NCBI GenBank assembly: GCA_933207985.1
Contig: OW240912.1
Coordinates: 247,544,372 to 247,608,371, forward strand
Length of the DNA stretch: 64,000 nucleotides
Direction of reading: 5' to 3'
From: Pelobates cultripes
Taxonomy: Eukaryota; Chordata; Amphibia; Anura; Pelobatidae
In this document: one piece after another, positions 43,906 through 55,700 of the stretch
Position numbering within the stretch: the stretch's first letter is position 1
Layout of the letters: each line of letters opens with the position of its first letter
The notes under the pieces: model-generated
Database searches by the model: none
What the model was told of the DNA's origin: nothing
Seen by the model: only the letters and a program-made list of their open reading frames with translations
Made by a program: the position numbers and the translations under genes

Positions 43906-45039
43906 AACTGAAACGTTGATTTGCTGTAACCCGTGTGTTATGAATAAAGATGAATAGTTTTCTTCAAAAAGCCCGGCGTGTGCCTTTCTTCATGGAGATT
44001 TATGTTGATTTGGCTGAAAGAGCACCGTCGCACTTATACTACAAATGTGAGTGCAGGATCGTGGATTATATATATATATCTGCTAAAATTATATATATAT
44101 CCGCTAACAGAGGTAACAGTATATATATTGTTACCTGTGTAGCAGATAGAAGTTGGTTTGTGTATTTTTGTGCCTTGCCCTATAACATGATAAAGTGTAT
44201 TACATTTTATTACAAAGACTTCTTGAACATTTCTTAACATAAATTCATTATGCCAAGTGATTTATGGATGCTTCATGATGATAACTCACACAAGCCCTTT
44301 AACCAAGGAAATCCAGTACGTCATCTGAATCTATATCCAGTATAACAGCATCTGTGATAACTGGGGATCTAGGTAAGCAATATTAATCTTGCTGCCCTGT
44401 CGCTTAAGTCACAGAGTGTGCTTGTTATTTTGACAAATCACTAGGCTGGATGGAAAAGCAAACGTTATTTAATTTATACCCCATAGATATTTTTCCTTAT
44501 AAAATAAATCTCTGAAATACTCGTTGGGATTTTGAACATTCAAATGGAATGTGTGTAGCTATAACTGACACTAAATTTAATATGTTGAATGCATTGGATT
44601 TTCTACTCAGTCTGTGCAGCCAATAGCTAGTGATGATGTGAATATTAAATACTCAGATATTTTTACAATAAATACCAGAGGTTTAGGAATTTGCCTTACA
44701 TTTTGCTTGGCAAAAAAGAAATGTTTAATTTCACATTGTTCTCACATTGCTGGCTCTCTAGTGAAGCATATTTAAACATAAGTAAATTAATACAGCTTTG
44801 CAACAGTAATGTGTTACAGAATGGGGTTGTGTTTGTACAACTATTTTCTGCATGAATCGATTTAATAAGTGTGTCTGCTTTAAATCGCCATCTAGTCCAG
44901 CTGTATCGAATTTCTCTTTTCTTGCCTTGTTTTACATGGTACAAAACACATAATATAAAAGGACCACTCCTGTTTACAGTCACCTTTTTAAAGCAACCTA
45001 CTTCTTTCCTCCAATCTCAGGGTATTAACAAATTTACTT
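43906..45039. other. Intergenic stretch with AT microsatellite
   Basis: (TA)n tracts near 44070-44130 with a small duplication of tatatatatctgctaa-like text. No gene. Confidence 0.45.
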
Positions 45040-45180
45040 TCCTACTTTGGTTGCTATCCCCCAATCTAAACCTTCCTATTGTGTTTTCACACCATACATT
45101 CTCTAGGCTGCAAGCTCTTTCAAGCAGGGTCCTCATCAACCTATTGTTTTATTGTAATTGTCTCATTCATTATTAAATTC
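45040..45180 (+). repeat. L2-like LINE 3' fragment (truncated)
   Basis: 'cctattgtgttttcacacc', 'ctgcaagctctttcaagcag' and 'ggtcctcatcaacctattgt' match the 3' regions at 43085-43150. The microsatellite tail is missing. Confidence 0.65.
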
Positions 45181-45409
45181 ATCCCGGTAACGGCCTGTGG
45201 GTACACCGGCTTAGTACCTCTGTTATTTCTCAGCTTCCTAGGCTAGTTTAGGACCACCCAATATCATCTTGCTGAGTCAAAGTATTCAGTGCCATTAGGA
45301 GCGCTCAGATGTCCACCTCAAACTAATCTGAATAGCATTCATAGGTGAAATGTACTATATATTTTGCAAACCTTATGTGTGTTATGGCTTTATAATACTT
45401 CATATGTTA

Positions 45410-45979
45410 CTCAGCTATGCCATCTGAGTACAGCAATAGCCCTCTATGTACCTTTGCCAGGTATATTCGGACGTTGAAGGGGCACATTTCAGACACAGCC
45501 ATTGCAGTTTTTTTCAAACTTTGAATTTTTACGCTGTGTCCATACCCCACTTTGGAGTTTTTTAGCAGGCTACATATTCCAACTACCCCATACCATTTCT
45601 TAAAGAAGACATCCCAGGGTAATTTAAAAGGCATATATTGAACCTTACAGAGAAAAGAGAGGAAACCGTGCCTTACATTAAATGTGCATATATACATTCA
45701 ATATCTGTTACTTAATGTAGATAATTTATCCTCAAAGAGAAAACACAAAAAGAGAACACAATAGTGTAGTATATTTAAAAAGTTAAGAACAGGGGTGATA
45801 TGAAGAGTGAAGGTAATTTGCACTCACATTTGGTAGAGCTAATCAGGAGCTCTACCGAATGCAGTGATTGTGGCAATCTCGGGCTAATTTTAGTATTGGA
45901 CAGACATTTTCCATCCTGCGTCCTTAAGTGGAGTACTGCAATGACGGAAAATTTCAGTCCAGCTTACTTAAGGGGTTAA
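45410..45979. mobile_element. TTAA-type element, right part
   Basis: Ends cttaaggggTTAA (45976-45979), with a hairpin nearby (gacattttccatcctgcgtc versus 'gacggaaaatttcag'). The text 'caaactttgaatttttacgc' matches 'caaactttgaattttgacgc' in the element at 17803. The left end is missing. Confidence 0.6.
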
Positions 45980-45999
45980 AACAACATGAAACAACAAAT

Positions 46000-46640
46000 C
46001 CAAGGGCGTTACTACAAATCCAGGGGTGTTACTACATCATACAGTGTCCCCCTTGTGCCCCCCCAATTGAAATTAAAGTAGGGAGCACTGACTCTCCCTT
46101 CACAAGCTGCAGCAGCACTGTCCCTGTGGAACTGTGTTCCACCCGTTTCCCATGTGCGGCCAGAGGGGGCATTGTGCTGGGAGGACTTCCTCCTGGGTCA
46201 TAGAGAGCAGCGTGTGGAGAGAAAGGGAGAGGAAGCTCAGCTCTGCACAAAGGCATCCAGGTAGCTGCTGGTAAGTGTGAGTCAGTCTGCGTGGTTCAGT
46301 CTCTGTGTGGGAGGTGAGGGGGCAGTCTGTGTGTGTGTGAGCGGGGGCTCAGTCTGTGTATGGGTTAGTCTGTGTATGAGGGGTCAGTCTGTGTGTGTAT
46401 GTGTGTGTGTGTGTATTGGTTAAACTGCATTTTTGGGGGTGGGGGTTCAGTCTGTGTGTGGGGGTCAATTTGTGTGTATGGGTCAGTCTGCATTAGTGGG
46501 CCAGTCTGTGTGTGTGTGTGGGGCTCAGTCTGTGTGTGTGTGGGGCCCAGTATGTGTGTGTGGGGTTCCTCAATCTGTGTGTGTATGGGTGTGGGTGGGG
46601 GGGGGGGTCAGTCTGGCCCCTTATGTGCCCCCCCTAAGTA
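46000..46640. repeat. Repeat with TG minisatellite
   Basis: A duplicated phrase at the start (aagggcgttactacaaatcc / aggggtgttactac), a GC-rich block, then TG-rich units cagtctgtgtgtgtggggct (about 46280-46615). The layout recalls the hAT elements at 34.8-40 kb, but I found no matching target duplication. Confidence 0.55.
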
Positions 46641-48029
46641 TGAATAATGGAGACACTACTGCAAATGTCCCCTGTAAAATTCCCAGCCATGCAAGAGGAA
46701 CCTCTACCTTGCAACCCTGGGTCCCTTTCTAATATTGTAAAGAGCTGTGGAATGAGCTGACACAGTATAAATTCCATTAATAATAATAACAGCAATAATA
46801 ATTATAATGATGATAATAAAAGTGTTAATAAGCATACCCAGACACACAAAGAACCAATAGAACATATAATTTATTCAAAACAAAGTAATAAGCATGGTGT
46901 GTTTTGAACAACATCAAGTACATATTTGTACTTGTCAATGTATTAAGCAATGGTTGACTTAAGCTAAGAATACTAGTTAAAATTTTTGCAAACTCTCAAT
47001 TTGAATTCCTTTAATCCCACTAGCATTCAAGACCAGTAGATGCCATACTGAAAATGAACCTAAGTCTATCTTGTACTTGCAGTAGGAAACATGGAATTCT
47101 CAGTTGTGTACATCAGATGAAACTTATTTGCCCCACCATCAATGCAAATGGAAGAAGATTTATTTTCTCTACCATTAAGACTGGTGTTTTTTTACTGTAA
47201 TTAAATATTTTTTTTAAATAAAGAAAAACTAAATTTAGAAAATCATGCAGTAGTAAAGAGTTAGATGAGATGCCTCACTGAGATGCCATGAACACTATGT
47301 GGATCTGTATGAGTCTGAAGTTCAATAATCTGACCAAGTCATCATTAATAAACATTCCCCTAGCAGTGAACTGTAATGCGGGGAGAGAGATAAAGATGGG
47401 TTTAGGAGTGAACTGGGATGAGAAAGATGAAGAGGAAGAGGAATGAGTATCAAGAGGGTAGAAGGAAAGCACAGACTTGAAGAAGACAATAAAGAGAGAT
47501 AACAGGTTGAAAGTAAAAACAACTGTTCAATGCTCAAAAAGAAAGGTAATACACACTGCAGACCTACCAAAATGTGAATGTGTGCCTGCTGCATTGCATT
47601 CCAAAGTATAGTAGAATTTCACACTGCAGACATTGTGCAGATGATGTTGTAATGCAGTCTATTTGCACTAGTTATTAAAGCTAATCATTTCAACAGTGAC
47701 AGATGGAGGAACAGCTCAAAAGAGCCAGAGAAAGTGAGTTTAAGTACATTTTACATGTGAGTTCAGTTTCATTCAAATCGTATTATGGGGTAATTGGCGA
47801 CTCATCTGAATTCCAAAACACGGAAATGGCATATGCATGAAACATAAAGCAAACTAAATGCTGTTCAAAAAGGCGTTTTGCTTATTTTGTGATATGAGGT
47901 TCAACCCCTGGTGCTATAAAAGGGGGACGGAATGGAGAAGAAAATGATTTTATGGGGATCAAATAAGCAGCTTGGTTTACCATGATGGACAAGAGGTCTG
48001 CCTAATGATGTGACTATATCTAGCAAGAT
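46641..48029. other. Intergenic stretch without recognised gene
   Basis: Contains an AATAATAAT-type microsatellite near 46773-46820. No coding motif. The last part may belong to the unclassified repeat at 48030. Confidence 0.42.
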
Positions 48030-48120
48030 ATTAGCATAGGGTATGTGTATTCTTATGAATACATCCTGTGAGTTTCCCTCTGGCACTACCCCCACGAAAT
48101 ACAAGACACTTGGGAGGTAT
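48030..48120 (+). repeat. Dispersed repeat shared with 11034-11126
   Basis: See 11034: 'attagcatagggtatgtgta', 'catcctgtgagtttccct' and 'gacacttgggaggtat' are shared. Here it is followed directly by the L2 tail microsatellite. Confidence 0.65.
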
Positions 48121-48640
48121 TATTATTATTGCCATTTATATAGCGCCAAAAGATTCTGTAGTGCTTTACAATATTATGAGAGGGGAATTTAACTATAAAC
48201 TGGCGTGTAAAACACAATAGGATAGGAAATAGCAATCAAATAAGGTGGGAGTGAATCAGAGCTTGAGGAGAGAGTAGAGTGCTGCCCTTTATTAGAGAGT
48301 AAGAGACAGGTATGGGAGGTAGAGGTTGGTCTGGGAGGCCATAAGCTTTCCTAAAGAGATGGGTTTTAAGGCACTTCTTAAATGATTGAAGACTAGGGGA
48401 GAGTCTGATGGCGGTAGGCAGGCTATTCCATAGGAAGGGAGCCACCCGTGAAAAGACCTGCAAGCATGAGTTGGCCATACGGGTGTGAGCAGCGGACAGG
48501 AGAAGGTCACGGGCAGAGCGGAGAGACAGAGAAGGCACATACCTATGGATCTGTGAGGAGATATAAGAGGAGCTAGAATTGTTCAGTGTCACAAGGGGAC
48601 AGTGAGTCATCAATAGTCCATCCACTTTTTCCTTTAATTT
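48121..48640 (-). pseudogene. L2-like LINE C-terminus and 3' end
   Basis: The minus-strand frame (about 130 codons) includes FSRVAPFLWNSLPTAIRLSP and SLQSFKKCLKTHLFRKAYGL. This is the conserved C-terminal block of L2/Rex-type LINE proteins, just after the reverse transcriptase. The 3' end reads, on the minus strand, gcgctatataaatggcaata and then (ATA)n. The 5' part is missing, as usual for a truncated LINE insertion. This is the best-preserved copy of the family in the window. Confidence 0.83.
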
Positions 48641-51422
48641 TCTATAAAATTCCTGTTTTTCAACTTAAAATGACTTAAGGCTTTTTTTAAAAATAATATA
48701 GAATTAGATATTATAATCTAATTCTTCCAACTCAGCAATTACATTGCAAAAATGCCTGATTTTGGTAGCCATGAGGCTAGGCATTGCAGCACACTACTTT
48801 TTTTTCCACCATTTCGGATTCTTTTTCCAAATTATTTCCATGAACGACATGCATCTGAACCGAACCACCATATGAATGAAGTTCAGGCTTCTTGAGTATT
48901 CCTGTTTGAAGGTTATAGGGCAAAAAGTCAGATAAGCCACTAAAAAGTGTCCAAAGCTCACTTGAAACCGTATAGCTTAGAATGATCCTATTATAATACA
49001 TTTGTGAAAATGACACATATATAATATATGGAAAAAAATCATCTTATCAAACATATGTAAATTCCTTTCTATTTAGACAACAACACTTCGTTCATTGTTT
49101 TATTAACACAATCTGTTTGGTATATTTGTCAAGATCAAATTTGGCTTATCAATAAACCAGGCAAACGCTCCCAACCATAAAAATGATTTACAAAGAGTGC
49201 GTTACTGCTGTGTTATGTGAAAATAATGCCAGAAAGGATTTTAAGCAGACAAGTAGAAGAGGCTTTAAATGAAAACAGTTAGTGATTTTTCCTTAAGATT
49301 TAAAATGTCACTCCACTTTAGTTGTCAATGTAAAGAGGTTGCAAAAATGTTGTTCATTTCACATCCCTTAAGTAAATGGTGAACATCACTGCCCAGTTTA
49401 ATAAACCTTACTTGACCTTGTTTACTTTTTTAGAATTTTTTATTGAGCTTCCTATATTTCTTCTGAACAGAGTCAATACGTTAATATTGTTTTACATATT
49501 GATTATTTAGCAATACATTTATTTTTTAATTTATTTAAATAGGAATTTGCCGACCAAGTAAACATAGACTTTGGTCACTCAGAGCAGAGTGGGTTCACGA
49601 AAGAAGGAGCCTCTCTAGGATAGGACCTGCAACCCAGAACAAGAACCTCTGGTTCTGGTAATATGTGCTTCAGCAGGTTATAGATTGCTTTGAACTACGG
49701 TGCTAGTGTGCTCTAGAGGAAGAGTCAGCTGGGTCAGTTGATACAGAAACCAAAAATTAAGAAGAATTGCTCAAACCAAATGAGATTCAGTTATTAGAAA
49801 ATGAGAAATGAATTTGCATCAAGACATGAAGCAATAGTACACTGTATAGTTGCATGAAATCAATTGGTTGAAAAAGCCAGAATAATTGGCGAAATGTGTC
49901 TTGATTGGACTGGGAGGATCTGTGGACAGCATTAATCTTTGTTAGTATCTTGTTCATTTAAATTTTGTTTGAAAGTTTTTTTTTAAACTGCATTTTTATT
50001 GATTCATAAAGTGCTATTAACAAATTCCAAGTCCTGTGGCTTCCTGATTTGTCTTTTTATCTGAGCTTTCCTGCATTGAATACAGAAGAGGCCCTGGTAT
50101 TGCCGTAATTTACCATCAATGGTGTGATTTCAGCCTATATTCGTTATGCTCTGCTCCATGTGAGTGCATCCATTACCCACTAAATTTAGTCCTCTTTTAT
50201 GTGTTTATTTAATTATTGAACTTATATTTCTCTTCTCTAGTATACCCTATTAAGATATTTATTTCTTAAGGGTAAATTGTCCAAATGTAGCGCTCCACTA
50301 GGTTTATGTAAGTTGGCTTACATCACTCAGTTCACCTCTTTTTGCATGTGTGCTAAGTGTGAAGGTACTAGCACACGTGTTGAACATTTTGCACTTTCAG
50401 TGCTCCCATCCTACAGTGCTCCCTCCGGCTGCCGCAGCCCCAGCACCTCTCTATAGCCCCCAGCATCTCCCAGCACCACTCTCCCAAATTCCCTCGGGGT
50501 GTAACAGGCTGTTACAGTCCAAGGGAAAATAATAAAAGTACATGGCCAACAAGTTGCCGGGACTATCCCGGGAGAGTAAAAAATGGGACAGTTTGCAACT
50601 ATAGAACTTAAGAAAATACTGATTTATTCCAGTCTACCCTGACAGCCCAAGGTAATCTGTCCTTTTTATATTAGTTAGTTCCATATTCTAGTTACTTATA
50701 GCAAGTTCATAACCAAATTTGAACTATAGAGAAAAGAGTTGATATAAAAGCAAATCATAATCTTCTCACTACAACATGCTGTTTGGAAAAAAAACTCAAA
50801 CATGTATACATGAACATGTCGCTCATCAAGGCAAAAACTGGAAAATAGAAAATAGTTCATAGTTTTAAAATAAATGTAAATTCATAAGAAAATATAAATT
50901 GTTTTTTCGCGTGATTCACATCATTATATTGACGTTTACAGGAAGAAAGAGGTTTTATTTAATGTTCACAAATCTAGACATAGTACACCCAACTGTAATA
51001 TTTATCCAGCGCATGAATTCCCAAATAAAATACAAGTGAAAGAATATTTTGGCATAGAATGTCCAGCCAGATACAAACAGTAACTACTCACAGACTGTGT
51101 CATGTATGATCATTTTTATTTTTAATTATTCAAAATATCTCTTGAATACTTTAAGAATGGGTAAGCCCTCCAGCTGAAGTAACTGGGAGTTAATGATTGG
51201 CAAAGTCCCAGTTGCTTGCTATAAACACCTCTGGATCTGGCAACATTATGGCATGAAGTGTTTTTTTAACTAAGTGTCAATTTGTACTTTTCGCAAATTG
51301 TATTGAAAAACATCTTGTTTACTTTCCTTAAGCCTGCACTCTTTTTCTGACGTTACTTTGTTCGGCAGTAATATTGTAATTAAAGTACTACTCCTGCTAA
51401 GTATAACAAATAACATTAGCTA
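48641..51422. other. Repeat-poor intergenic stretch
   Basis: Nearly 2.8 kb with no recognised coding or terminal motif. A GC-richer patch at 50400-50560 (gctgccgcagccccagcacc) has a 60-codon frame without a known domain. Confidence 0.42.
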
Positions 51423-51571
51423 TTAACCTTATAAGGACCAAGTTCAATTATTTTTTTTGACTACCTAGGGACCAGTGCAATTTTAACATTTTTACTTTGC
51501 GTTTGTTCATACCTCTTTCTTAATTTGTGAGTCCACACATATATCGTTTGGAAATAGATAGAGCCCTCATG
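51423..51571. mobile_element. TTAA-type element H1, left end
   Basis: Starts TTAACCTTATAAGGACCA, a variant of the CCCCTTAAGGACA terminus. Then a gtgagtccacacatata segment, which parallels gtgcacccacacttattata in the copy at 51648 and 'gttgcaccaacacatattat' at 17913. It is interrupted at 51572 by a T2-like MITE. Confidence 0.55.
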
Positions 51572-51647
51572 TTAAAGGACCAATAAAGTTATCCCAGCCA
51601 CTTTATCTCAACGAAGTACTGTAGATGCAGTGTAAAACATTGCAGTT
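51572..51647. mobile_element. T2-like MITE, left arm, nested in H1
   Basis: TTAAAGGACCAATAAAGTTA at the start, and 'gtgtaaaacattgcagtttt' before the next TTAA, text typical of T2 left arms (compare 10380-10400). Interrupted at 51648. Confidence 0.55.
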
Positions 51648-52627
51648 TTAACCCCTTAAGGACAGAGGCAATTGTACAAGTTCTGATCAAATCAAAACGT
51701 AAACAAAACCTAGAATTTGCGCTGTCTGTTCAAATGTAATTCACCTCTTTCGTATTAAGTGCACCCACACTTATTATATATCATTTTGTTTAGGGGAAAC
51801 AAAGCTTTAAAGGGACACTATAGTCACCAGAACAACTGCAGCTTATTGAATTTGTTCTAGTGAGTAGAATCATTACCTTCAGGCTTTTTGCTGTAAACAC
51901 TGTCTTTTCAGAGAAAATGCAGTGTTTACATTACAGCCTAGTGATAACTTCACTGGCCACTCCTCAGATGGCTGCTAGAGATCCTTCCTGTGTCATGGCT
52001 GCCTAAAATGCATCCAAACATTCAGTGTCTCCACCCTCTGCATGCAGACACTGAACTTTCCTCATAGAGATTCATTGATTCAATTCATCTCTGTGAGGAG
52101 ATGCTGATTGGCCAGGGCTGTGTTTGAATCATGCTGGCTCTGCCCCTGATCTGCCTCCTTGTCAGTCTCAGCCAATCCTATGGAGAAGCATTGTGATTGG
52201 ATCAGGCTACCACTTCTGATGATGTCAGCAGACTGCTTGTTTTTTTTTTTTAGGCAAACAGCATGCAGAGTTACAGCTTCAGGCATGAATACAAGTAAGG
52301 TTTTGCTATATTTATGGAGGCATAAGGGGCCCAGGGGGATTAGATGGTGGTTTTAACACTATAGGGTCAGGAATACATGTTTGTGTTCCTGACCCTATAG
52401 TGATCCTTTCATTTCACATCAAATATTCATATATGAAATTTGATTATGAATACAATCTAAAAAAGATTAATAATTGTTTAGTTTTCTTTTAAGTTCGGCA
52501 TGGCATTTTAAATATGAATGTCATAATATACTGTTATCTGTTACTGCAATAAAATACACATATTTATATTCAGTGATGTCTCACAAGTACAACAGTACAC
52601 CCCATGTACAGGTTTTATGGTGTTTTG
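51648..52627. mobile_element. TTAA-type element H2, left part, carrying a T2 MITE
   Basis: Starts TTAACCCCTTAAGGACAGAG, the same terminus as at 17803. After a T2 insertion at 51807-52412 it resumes with 'catttcacatcaaatattca', and near 52570-52620 has 'atgtctcac' and 'ccccatgtacaggttttatg', shared with 24100-24330. It runs into the assembly gap; no right end is found beyond it. Confidence 0.62.
51807..52412. mobile_element. T2-type MITE, about 606 bp
   Basis: TTAAAGGGACACTATAGTCA at the left (TTAA 51807-51810). The right end 'ccctatagtgatccttt' is followed by tcatt, so the right TTAA is degraded. Internal text 'ccagaacaactgcagcttat', 'tgctgtaaacactgtctttt' is classic for this group. A hairpin 'gggtcaggaatacatgtttg' / tgttcctgaccc lies near the right end. 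Non-coding. Confidence 0.78.
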
Positions 52628-52727
52628 NNNNNNNNNNNNNNNNNNNNNNNNNNNNNNNNNNNNNNNNNNNNNNNNNNNNNNNNNNNNNNNNNNNNNNNNN
52701 NNNNNNNNNNNNNNNNNNNNNNNNNNN
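52628..52727. other. Assembly gap (100 N)
   Basis: Exactly 100 unknown bases, within or next to the TTAA-type element at 51648. Frames drawn across it are artefacts. Confidence 0.97.
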
Positions 52728-55700
52728 TGTATATGATATTATTCTTTATATATAATTTGAATAAGATATTTAGATGTATTGGGACCTTTTGTAGGCACTA
52801 TGGACATTCTATATTATCAGGTATGCACAGAATGTCATATAGTCAAGTAAACAAAACACAAAGGGGGATACAGCAAACCTACATTAAATTTCAACAATGT
52901 GGACTTCAGCACTGCTTCTAACTCTTAGTTTATTTATATATGTGAGTTGTTCATTTGCTATTACATATGTCACATTTATCCATTTGATCACACTATGTTT
53001 GCTCTTTTTATTGTAGGTTTGCTGTGTTTCTGATAAGTTTTCATTTGTATTCTCTTATAGAAGATCTTGAGAGAAACATCAGTTTTATACTGCAGATTGC
53101 TAAGTATAGCTTTTTTAGATGTGGTATTTTGAAAATCTGTATTAATCGATAAACTTAATACACATAGTCACTCTATCTACAGTCATAGATTCAATTGGTA
53201 AATAACGCTGAATGCATGCAGCTTAGTTTGAGTAATCCATTTATGCTAACTTTGTAATCCACTGTGCTCCGTATTTGATAGTTCCTCCACATTTTTTTTT
53301 CACAAATATAGCATTTTACATTTGATTAACATTTTATTTTATCAAGAAAAAGGATTGGTCTACAGAAAGATTCTTCACATTGTGAAAGGCAAGGAAATGG
53401 ATAGGGCAATTCCACTGGAGTCCAATGTCTAAGTTTTAACATCAAACTGTAAGCGTTTTTCTTTGTTAGCAGTAAGTCTTGAACCATCAATGTGCAGCAG
53501 TAGTAGTAATTGGCAACTGAAAAATGTTAACTGAAAAAACAATAATTAAAATATCTTCGGAGAAAATCAGTTACATTCTGGTGAAAAGCTACTGTAATCT
53601 ATTTCCACATTGCCTTTGTTAACATATGTGTGGTTTTGTTTCTATGGTGAAACATAAATATATTAAATCAAATTGAGCTGTTATTAAGTCTTAAATTGAT
53701 TTCTGTCACATTGTGTTCCTATCTACAAAGGTAAAATCACCTCAATCATACAAAAGTCACAATTACATTTCAGTTAAGTAATTATATGTTCTGCAAGCCA
53801 TCACATTATAATAAGCTATACCTCTAACCCTTTGGTCTCCGACATTTATGTTTTTGAATTTTCTTGACATGATTGTTTACAGTTATGAATACTTTAGGAA
53901 GTCTGGGATATGTAACTACATGAAAGTATGTATATTTATTCAATCCAAAATTTGACAGTATGAAATTTGGGTACTCTCTTGGGACCTTCAAATTACGGTC
54001 AGACAATTTGAGTTACCTAAATATAGTAGCCTGTTAGTGAGGTAACATTTAAAGGCAATACAGTTCTAGGAGCTGCCTTAACTAATTATCTATAAAAACC
54101 CGGTAGAAAGAATATATATGAACACAGGGCTGTGAGAACACGTGTTAAATTTTGGACATTCATGAAAAGTGCATACTTCATAGCTACATTGGTTAAAATA
54201 TATCTTTATATATCTTATTATAACAATAGTAATTAAAACATCATTATCAAGATCAAGCAACATGCTGTTATCAAGAACTTTAGATTATGGCATTGATGAT
54301 GACGATCTTGTCTTTAGAACTTTTTCTGTATTTAGAATTTTCTGTTTCCTTGTTGTGTCATAAATAGGCAAAGAACCTGGTACTAGAAGATTCTTACAGA
54401 CCATTAAAATCCGACACGGTTCCTGGGCATTATATCATTGGTATTAAATGCTGTACAAAGTAAATACAATTTCTCAGCTATTATCCTATTCAGACCTGTA
54501 TTGCTCTTGTCTTTTTTAGAAACAATACCCAAGCCTTATTAATGCTTTGAGACTAAGGCATAGGTACAGATATGGTTTGTCACATGTCCTATGGGTCATG
54601 AGGGACAGTGTTAAATATATGTTTTATTGTAATAGCACTATTCCAAAGAGAAAGGTGGATGGTTTCCAGGGGACAAGACTTCTTGAGTGCTGTGAATAGT
54701 AATTACGTTACACATATAGTATATTGATAGCTTCTTTCATCTTATATTAGCAGAAGAACAGATATTTTTAACTCTTGACTATTTGACTCTCTTATTGTGT
54801 ATAAAGGTGTCTATATCTCCTGTAGCTTATCCCTTCTGGGGGGAGAGGGGGGGACAGTTGTTTTTGGTAAATATCTTGTTTAGAATTAGGGCTGTCCTTG
54901 TGTTTTCCACTGTCCATCTCTGTTCAATCCAAGCTCCAAGTATATCAGCACTTGAAAGTAGACTGAAGAAAGAATGTATTGTGTAGTTCATCTTCAGTCC
55001 GTAACCCGAGCTGAACAAAGAGTTTCTTTCTCTATGAAAGGGGAAATTTTGTACAACAATCGTTGGACTATTTCAAGGAAAATGCTCATTAGGCACAAGG
55101 AATTATATTGCGCAATGAGCAGGATAATTGAATCATTAGATGACAAATGTTATGTGTTATCTAATCAAGATTATTGATAATGACATTGAAATCATAACCA
55201 AAGTAAAAATGTCACTTCTTGGCCTACTACAAACAGTAAAAACAAGACGGTAGCAACTCAAAGCAATTGAAAGCAATATTATGTTTGGTTTTAATTGCTA
55301 TTAGCTGTGCTAAAATAATTTTAAAACAGCTGCATGGTCATATATTGCTGTTAGTTTATGTTATTATATAGTGAGGTTATTTTACTGTTGGTTTATGTAC
55401 TGTTATGAGGTATACATTATATAGTTATGTCTTTGTTGCTTTTGTCCAAGTAACCTTCTAAAAACCTTATTTTAGAAAATTTGGATACACACTGGATTCC
55501 AGGTGTTTAAAAGCTTTCATTGTATGGCTCATTGTGAAAGGTAAAATGCAAACAAGGATTGATTGTTTTATTACTTTATCCACCAAAATGGGTTTTTATA
55601 TGCTGTAATGCCAATCCTCTTAATCTTGTGCTCAACTTACTGCATGTACAGTAATTATGTGATGGAATTCAGGCACAGCAGTCCAGACACCAGATGCTTG

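Noticed and set aside
46000..46640. hAT element with the TG minisatellite
   Set aside because: Layout is suggestive, but the candidate ends are direct rather than inverted and no 8-bp duplication matches, so it is listed only as a repeat.
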